Shown here: positions 6,477-10,081 of the stretch, in pieces | Layout of the letters: each line of letters starts with the position of its first letter | Numbering within the stretch: position 1 is the stretch's first letter | Assembly: GCA_030452365.1 (NCBI GenBank) | Contig: JAKDMK010000051.1 | Location: 1 to 10,081 of the forward strand | Reading direction: 5' to 3' | DNA: 10,081 bases | Source of the DNA: Nitrococcus sp. | GTDB lineage: Bacteria; Pseudomonadota; Gammaproteobacteria; Nitrococcales; Nitrococcaceae | The notes under the pieces: model-generated | Databases searched by the model: none | Seen by the model: only the letters and a program-made list of their open reading frames with translations | Told to the model about the DNA's origin: nothing | Made by a program: the position numbers and the translations under genes

Positions 6477-7444
6477 GTTTTTCACGCATCCGCGGAACCG
6501 GGGGCTATTTACCCGAACGGATCATAACCAATCATGATCTGGAGCGTATGGTGGATACTTCGGATCAATGGATACGCGAACGCACGGGGATCAGCGAGCG
6601 CCATATCGCGGCCGAGGGGGAGCTCTGCAGCGATCTTGCCGCCGCGGCGGCGCGACGCGCCTTGACAGCGGCGGCCTTCACTGGCCGCGATATCGATCTG
6701 GTCGTGCTGGCGACGTCGACGCCGGATCAGATATTCCCCAGTACCGCTTGCCTGCTACAGGAGCGGCTCGACATCCCACGCAATGTTATTGCCTTCGATA
6801 TCGCGGCGGCCTGCTGTGGCTTTATTTATGCGCTGGATGTCGCCGACCGTTTCATCCGCACCGGTGGTGCCCGGCGGGCGTTGGTGATCGGGGCAGAGAC
6901 CTTTTCACGTATTTTGAACTGGCAGGATCGAGCCACCTGCGTGCTCTTTGGAGACGGCGCGGGCGCAGTGGTTCTTGAGGCCGCCGAGGAGCCCGGTGTG
7001 CTTGCCACACGGCTGCACGCGGACGGTCGCCAGGCGGCGTTGCTGAATGTTCCCTGGGGAGTCTCGCAGGGCTATGATCGTCTGACAGATAACTCCGGCA
7101 AAATTACCATGCGCGGCAACGAAGTGTTCAAAGTCGCTGTGCGCACAATGGGCAGGTTGGTGAACGAGACGCTGCAGGCAAATAATCTCTCGCGTGAGGA
7201 AGTGGATTGGCTTGTGCCGCATCAGGCCAATATCCGCATTATGACGGCACTCGCTCGTAAGATCGGGTTTCCCATGGAGCGAGTGATCGTAACGGCGGAT
7301 CGGCATGCCAATACGTCGGCGGCCTCGGTTCCACTGGCACTGGATGTCGCCGTGCGCGACGGCCGTATTCAACGGGGTCAGCTCCTGTTGCTGGAGGCAT
7401 TCGGCGCCGGGTTCACCTGGGGCTCGGCGCTGGTGCGCTACTGA
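6473..7444 (+). CDS. fabH: Beta-ketoacyl-ACP synthase III (FabH)
   Basis: FabH condenses acetyl-CoA with malonyl-ACP to start each fatty acid chain in the cytoplasm. The product is 323 aa (E. coli 317). It has the thiolase fold with the start SRIRGTGGYLPER, TSDQWIRERTGI, and the catalytic triad C114, H250 (WLVPHQAN) and N280 (HANTSAAS), spaced like E. coli C112, H244 and N274. The C-terminus GAGFTWGSALVRY is typical. The nucleophile lies in AACCGF, where the family usually has ACAGF, so a second cysteine follows the active one. The GTG start overlaps the plsX stop (GTGA) and AGGAG lies 11 bases upstream (6457-6461). Confidence 0.97.
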   Translation: MSFSRIRGTGGYLPERIITNHDLERMVDTSDQWIRERTGISERHIAAEGELCSDLAAAAARRALTAAAFTGRDIDLVVLATSTPDQIFPSTACLLQERLDIPRNVIAFDIAAACCGFIYALDVADRFIRTGGARRALVIGAETFSRILNWQDRATCVLFGDGAGAVVLEAAEEPGVLATRLHADGRQAALLNVPWGVSQGYDRLTDNSGKITMRGNEVFKVAVRTMGRLVNETLQANNLSREEVDWLVPHQANIRIMTALARKIGFPMERVIVTADRHANTSAASVPLALDVAVRDGRIQRGQLLLLEAFGAGFTWGSALVRY

Positions 7445-7466
7445 CGGTGCCCAGCAACGGATGACC

Positions 7467-8414
7467 ATGAGCGAGAACAGCAAGCTTGCAATCGTTTTCC
7501 CCGGTCAGGGTTCCCAGTCGGTCGGTATGCTGAGCGATCTGAGTAAGGCCTTCCCGACCACCGTGCGTGGCACGTTCCAGGAAGCTTCTGCGGCTTTGCA
7601 AGTTGACCTATGGGAAATGGTACAAAACGGTCCGCAGAGCGAGCTCAACCGTACCGAATGCACCCAACCGGCCATGCTAGCGGCCGGGATCGCCGTATGG
7701 CGGTGCTGGAGGGCGCAGGGTGGCGCGACTCCAGTCGTGTTGGCCGGCCACAGCCTTGGTGAGTATACCGCGCTGGTTTGTGCCGGGGCGCTTGATTTCG
7801 AGGTGGCCACCCGGCTCGTTGCCGATCGCGGCCGCATCATGCAGGAGGCGGTGAGCGCAGGCCACGGGCGCATGGCAGCGATCCTCGGCCTGGATGATGA
7901 TCAGGTCCGTCTTGTGTGTCAGGAAGCGGCTCAGGGTGAGGTGGTCGAGGCGGTCAATTTCAATGCACCGGGGCAAGTGGTTATCGCCGGTTGCACGGCG
8001 GCGGTCGAACGCGCCGTTACCCTGGCGCACGCAGCGGGAGCGAAGCGCGCGTTGGAATTGCCGGTCAGTATACCCTCCCACTGCGCCTTGATGCGGCCGG
8101 CCGCGGCAAAGCTTGCGCAGTGTCTTGAAGCCGTGCAGATTAACGCGCCGGCGCTCCCGGTATTGCATAACGTCGACGTCTCTGTAGCGGTGCGCCCGCA
8201 GACCATCCGCGATTGCCTCGTTAAGCAGTTGCACAGCCCAGTGCGCTGGGTTGAAATCATACGGCGAATGGCCGCAGATGGCGTGGAACGGGTGATCGAA
8301 TGTGGCCCCGGCAAAGTGCTCGCGGGCCTCAACCGCCGCATCGACCGGCGTATGGACGTGGATGCGGTGTTCGATTCGGCATCGCTCGACAAGGCACTGC
8401 TAAGAGGGAGCTGA
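7467..8414 (+). CDS. fabD: Malonyl-CoA:ACP transacylase (FabD)
   Basis: FabD transfers the malonyl group from CoA to acyl carrier protein, supplying the two-carbon donor for elongation. The product is 315 aa (E. coli 309). It has VFPGQGSQSVGML at the start, the nucleophile S96 in GHSLGEY, VADRGRIMQEAV carrying the carboxylate-binding arginine, NFNAPGQVVIAG, the catalytic H205 in PSHCALM, and GPGKVLAGL near the end. Two start codons are possible. ATG 7467 has GGA five bases upstream, while ATG 7461 would add two residues without a better site. The gap after fabH is 22 bp. The stop is followed after five bases by the 267-bp repeat element. Confidence 0.95.
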   Translation: MSENSKLAIVFPGQGSQSVGMLSDLSKAFPTTVRGTFQEASAALQVDLWEMVQNGPQSELNRTECTQPAMLAAGIAVWRCWRAQGGATPVVLAGHSLGEYTALVCAGALDFEVATRLVADRGRIMQEAVSAGHGRMAAILGLDDDQVRLVCQEAAQGEVVEAVNFNAPGQVVIAGCTAAVERAVTLAHAAGAKRALELPVSIPSHCALMRPAAAKLAQCLEAVQINAPALPVLHNVDVSVAVRPQTIRDCLVKQLHSPVRWVEIIRRMAADGVERVIECGPGKVLAGLNRRIDRRMDVDAVFDSASLDKALLRGS

Positions 8415-8419
8415 GCACA

Positions 8420-8686
8420 AGGGCCTGTTGACATTCGCCACGGCGTCGCGTTGCTGCCCAAAATCCGGCCAGGCAAGGCGCGAGGAGAGAAGTTTAGTGT
8501 TACTAAATGAACGACGAGCAACGCCGCCTGGGCGGATTTTGGGCGCAACCCGAAGGGACGGGGCCATTTTCCCGCAATCCTGCGTTGTCGCTTGCTTATG
8601 TAGCAATACTACACGGCGCTCGCGACGCCTTGTCTTGCGAGAAAATGGCCGCCGTCGCGGCGTCGTGGCGAACGTCAACAGGCCCT
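8420..8686. mobile_element. 267-bp palindromic MITE-like element in the fabD-fabG gap
   Basis: The ends AGGGCCTGTTGAC (8420-8432) and GTCAACAGGCCCT (8674-8686) are perfect inverted repeats, and the match continues imperfectly to about 31 bp. Inside lie two hairpins, each about 89 nt. Hairpin A spans 8456-8544 with an 18-bp arm, CCCAAAATCCGGCCAGGC, having one mismatch. Hairpin B spans 8562-8650 with the 16-bp arm GGCCATTTTCCCGCAA, also one mismatch. Hairpin B read in reverse resembles A (shared CAAGGCG, TAGT, CTA and CAACGC positions). No transposase or credible protein is present; frames open across it are a by-product of the palindromes. A shortened relative lies at 5293-5343. Structure and two copies suggest a non-autonomous mobile repeat mobilised in trans. 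No obvious target duplication is visible (left flank GAGCACA, right flank AGCTATG). Confidence 0.82.
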
Positions 8687-8690
8687 AGCT

Positions 8691-9440
8691 ATGGCGTTCT
8701 CGCTGGATAGTCAAATCGCGCTCGTTACGGGAGCGAGCCGGGGCTTGGGACGGGCGATTGCGCTCACCCTAGGTGAGGCGGGCGCGACGGTCGTGGGCAC
8801 GGCTACTACCGAGGCGGGAGCGCAGCGAATCTGCGGCGAGTTGGCGCAGGCGGGTATCGCCGGGGCGGGTATGGCGCTCGATGTGACGGACCGCGAGCAG
8901 GTGCCCACCGTGGTGACCACCATGGGCCGGCGTTTTGGTAGCCCGACGATACTAGTAAACAATGCCGGTGTTACGCGTGATGCGCTGTTTCTGCGCATGC
9001 GCGAGGAAGATTGGGATGTTGCCATTGACACGAACCTCGGCTCGGTCTATCGGATGAGCAAGGTGTGTTTGCGCGCGATGATCAAGGCCCGCTACGGCAG
9101 GATTATAAACATCGCCTCGGTAGTGGGGCTTACTGGCAACATCGGGCAGGGCAACTATGCGGCGGCCAAAGCAGGAATCATGGGTTTGAGTAAGTCATTG
9201 GCGCGCGAGGTGGGTTCCAGGGGCATTACGGTGAATACCGTGGCGCCGGGATTTGTTGCTACCGATATGACCGATTCGCTGCCCGAGGCACAACGCGAGG
9301 CGTTATTGGTGCAGACACCCCTTGGGCGGCTGGGCCAACCGCAGGACATCGCTACCGCGGTGCTCTTCCTAGCCACTCGGGAGGCGGGTTTTATTACTGG
9401 CGAGACATTGAATGTCAACGGCGGTCTGCACATGGCCTGA
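8691..9440 (+). CDS. fabG: 3-oxoacyl-ACP reductase (FabG)
   Basis: FabG is the NADPH-dependent short-chain dehydrogenase that reduces 3-oxoacyl-ACP to 3-hydroxyacyl-ACP in each elongation cycle. The product is 249 aa (E. coli 244). It has the dinucleotide-binding TGASRGLG at residues 13-20, LVNNAGVTRD around 88-97, and the catalytic set N115, S143, Y156 and K160 (GNYAAAKAG), then VAPGFVATDM and a C-terminal ITGETLNVNGGLHMA. The ATG begins only four bases after the inverted-repeat element, so the usual leader has been replaced. The only Shine-Dalgarno-like sequence is CAGG at 8679-8682, inside the element's end. Its translation may depend on element-derived sequence. Confidence 0.97.
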   Translation: MAFSLDSQIALVTGASRGLGRAIALTLGEAGATVVGTATTEAGAQRICGELAQAGIAGAGMALDVTDREQVPTVVTTMGRRFGSPTILVNNAGVTRDALFLRMREEDWDVAIDTNLGSVYRMSKVCLRAMIKARYGRIINIASVVGLTGNIGQGNYAAAKAGIMGLSKSLAREVGSRGITVNTVAPGFVATDMTDSLPEAQREALLVQTPLGRLGQPQDIATAVLFLATREAGFITGETLNVNGGLHMA

Positions 9441-9568
9441 GGCGGGATGCCAGTTGATAGCGTGACTCAGTATCTTCAACGTACAATACGCCCGCCATCG
9501 GTCCCGGGGGCATGTGCTGGGGGAACGTGCACGAGTTGAACCATCCATATTTCGGAGGAATAGCCAAG

Positions 9569-9808
9569 ATGAGCAGTGTCGAAGAACGCGTGAGCAAGAT
9601 CATCGTCGAACAGCTTGGAGTCAAAGAAGAGGAGGTGACTCCAGAGGCTTCCTTCGTTGACGATCTTGGTGCCGACTCATTGGATACCGTCGAGCTCGTA
9701 ATGGCGCTCGAGGAAGAGTTCGAGTGCGAGATCCCGGATGAAGAGGCAGAGAAGATCACGACAGTGCAGCAGGCTATCGATTACGTCAGCCAGCACCTGG
9801 AGCAATGA
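9569..9808 (+). CDS. acpP: Acyl carrier protein
   Basis: AcpP carries growing acyl chains on a 4'-phosphopantetheine arm for fatty acid, phospholipid and lipid A synthesis. The product is 79 aa and very acidic (E. coli 78 with the start Met). The attachment site is S37 in [21 protein letters not shown], preceded by [15 protein letters not shown], as in E. coli. The start at 9569 is set by the family N-terminus and by a strong Shine-Dalgarno GGAGG (9554-9558) ten bases upstream. The 128-bp gap after fabG probably carries its own promoter, but no well-spaced pair is visible. Confidence 0.98.
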   Translation: MSSVEERVSKIIVEQLGVKEEEVTPEASFVDDLGADSLDTVELVMALEEEFECEIPDEEAEKITTVQQAIDYVSQHLEQ

Positions 9809-10073
9809 CCCAGGCGCGCTCGCAATCGCTGCGGGGCTGGTTGAGATGGCTTTGCCGTGCCTTGGTTCAGGCAAGGGGTGTCGAAAAGTGGATAACGTTT
9901 TCGGCACCCATGCGCCATGGCCCCACTGGCCCTAGTAGACCGGCGTAGGCCGCCTGAGCTGCCAAAGGCACGGCAGGTCTTTACTTGGTAGCGCAGAGAG
10001 TCTGTTAACACTGCCCCCGCTCGCCGCGACGATCGGGGGAGCGTTAATAATCCCTAGCGTCTGGAGGTTGTCC
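9809..10073. other. acpP-to-next-gene gap (265 bp)
   Basis: No gene is supported. Weak stems exist after acpP (TTTGCC near 9853 with GGCAAG near 9871, no T-tract). Closer to the right end, CCCCCG (10014-10019) pairs with CGGGGG (10034-10039), with an alternative pairing of CGCTC (10018-10022) with GAGCG (10039-10043). This is followed by TTAATAAT, which holds a -10-like AATAAT at 10046-10051 without a -35. The gap is longer than I would expect between acpP and fabF. Confidence 0.45.
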
Positions 10074-10081
10074 GTGGCCGC
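10074..10081 (+). CDS. Probable start of the next gene, possibly fabF (partial)
   Basis: A strong Shine-Dalgarno GGAGG (10063-10067) is followed six bases later by GTG GCC GC at the window edge, giving only Met-Ala plus part of a third codon. The gene after acpP in most Gammaproteobacteria is fabF, the elongating ketoacyl-ACP synthase II. That identity is from gene order only; nothing in eight bases can confirm it. Confidence 0.35.

Noticed and set aside
8400..8688. Open frames of 86-92 codons on both strands across the fabD-fabG gap
   Set aside because: They arise from the palindromic repeat element, mirror each other on the two strands and resemble no protein.
9454..9487. TTGATA and TACAAT as a promoter for acpP
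   Set aside because: Each box matches 5 of 6 consensus bases, but the 22-bp spacer is too long for a sigma70 promoter.
9850..9880. Possible terminator after acpP
   Set aside because: The stem is short with a wobble pair, the loop is large, and there is no T-tract.
1..10081. tRNA, rRNA, CRISPR array, prophage or defence genes
   Set aside because: No regularly spaced repeats, tRNA-like cloverleaf with the usual conserved bases, or phage or defence protein motifs were seen; the window is conserved core chromosome.

Overview
The window is GC-rich (roughly 60% by eye) gammaproteobacterial chromosome. It carries the conserved rne/rluC divergent pair and the maf, yceD, rpmF, plsX, fabH, fabD, fabG, acpP lipid-synthesis cluster in the same order and orientations as in Escherichia coli, with a tail-specific protease gene (prc) inserted between rluC and maf. 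Every intact protein aligns closely with its gammaproteobacterial counterpart as I remember it. I cannot name the genus.

Layout: positions 1-757 (minus) hold the N-terminal third of RNase E. A 420-bp divergent region with three hairpins on the rne side follows. rluC (23S rRNA pseudouridine synthase) and prc (periplasmic S41 protease) run on the plus strand. Then comes a damaged locus: maf on the minus strand has lost its centre, keeping only the two ends in different frames, and across a near-consensus sigma70 promoter (4841-4869) yceD survives only as a frameshifted C-terminal remnant. rpmF (ribosomal protein L32) is intact and is followed by plsX, fabH and fabD, tightly packed, then fabG and acpP. 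The last bases look like the Shine-Dalgarno and GTG start of the next gene, probably fabF.

The genes work together as usual. PlsX makes acyl-phosphate for phospholipid synthesis. FabD loads malonyl groups onto ACP, FabH starts chains, FabG performs the first reduction of each cycle, and AcpP carries the intermediates. Linkage to rpmF, yceD and rne/rluC couples membrane synthesis to ribosome and RNA metabolism.

The most unusual content is a 267-bp non-coding palindromic element filling the fabD-fabG gap (8420-8686). It has imperfect terminal inverted repeats of about 31 bp enclosing two 89-nt hairpins that appear to be diverged inverted copies of each other. A 51-bp derivative consisting of just the two ends fused together sits on the stop codon of rpmF (5293-5343). 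The element ends four bases before the fabG start codon, so it now supplies the fabG ribosome-binding region. It looks like a MITE-type repeat family. Together with the decay of maf and yceD, it suggests a genome with active repeats and ongoing small deletions.
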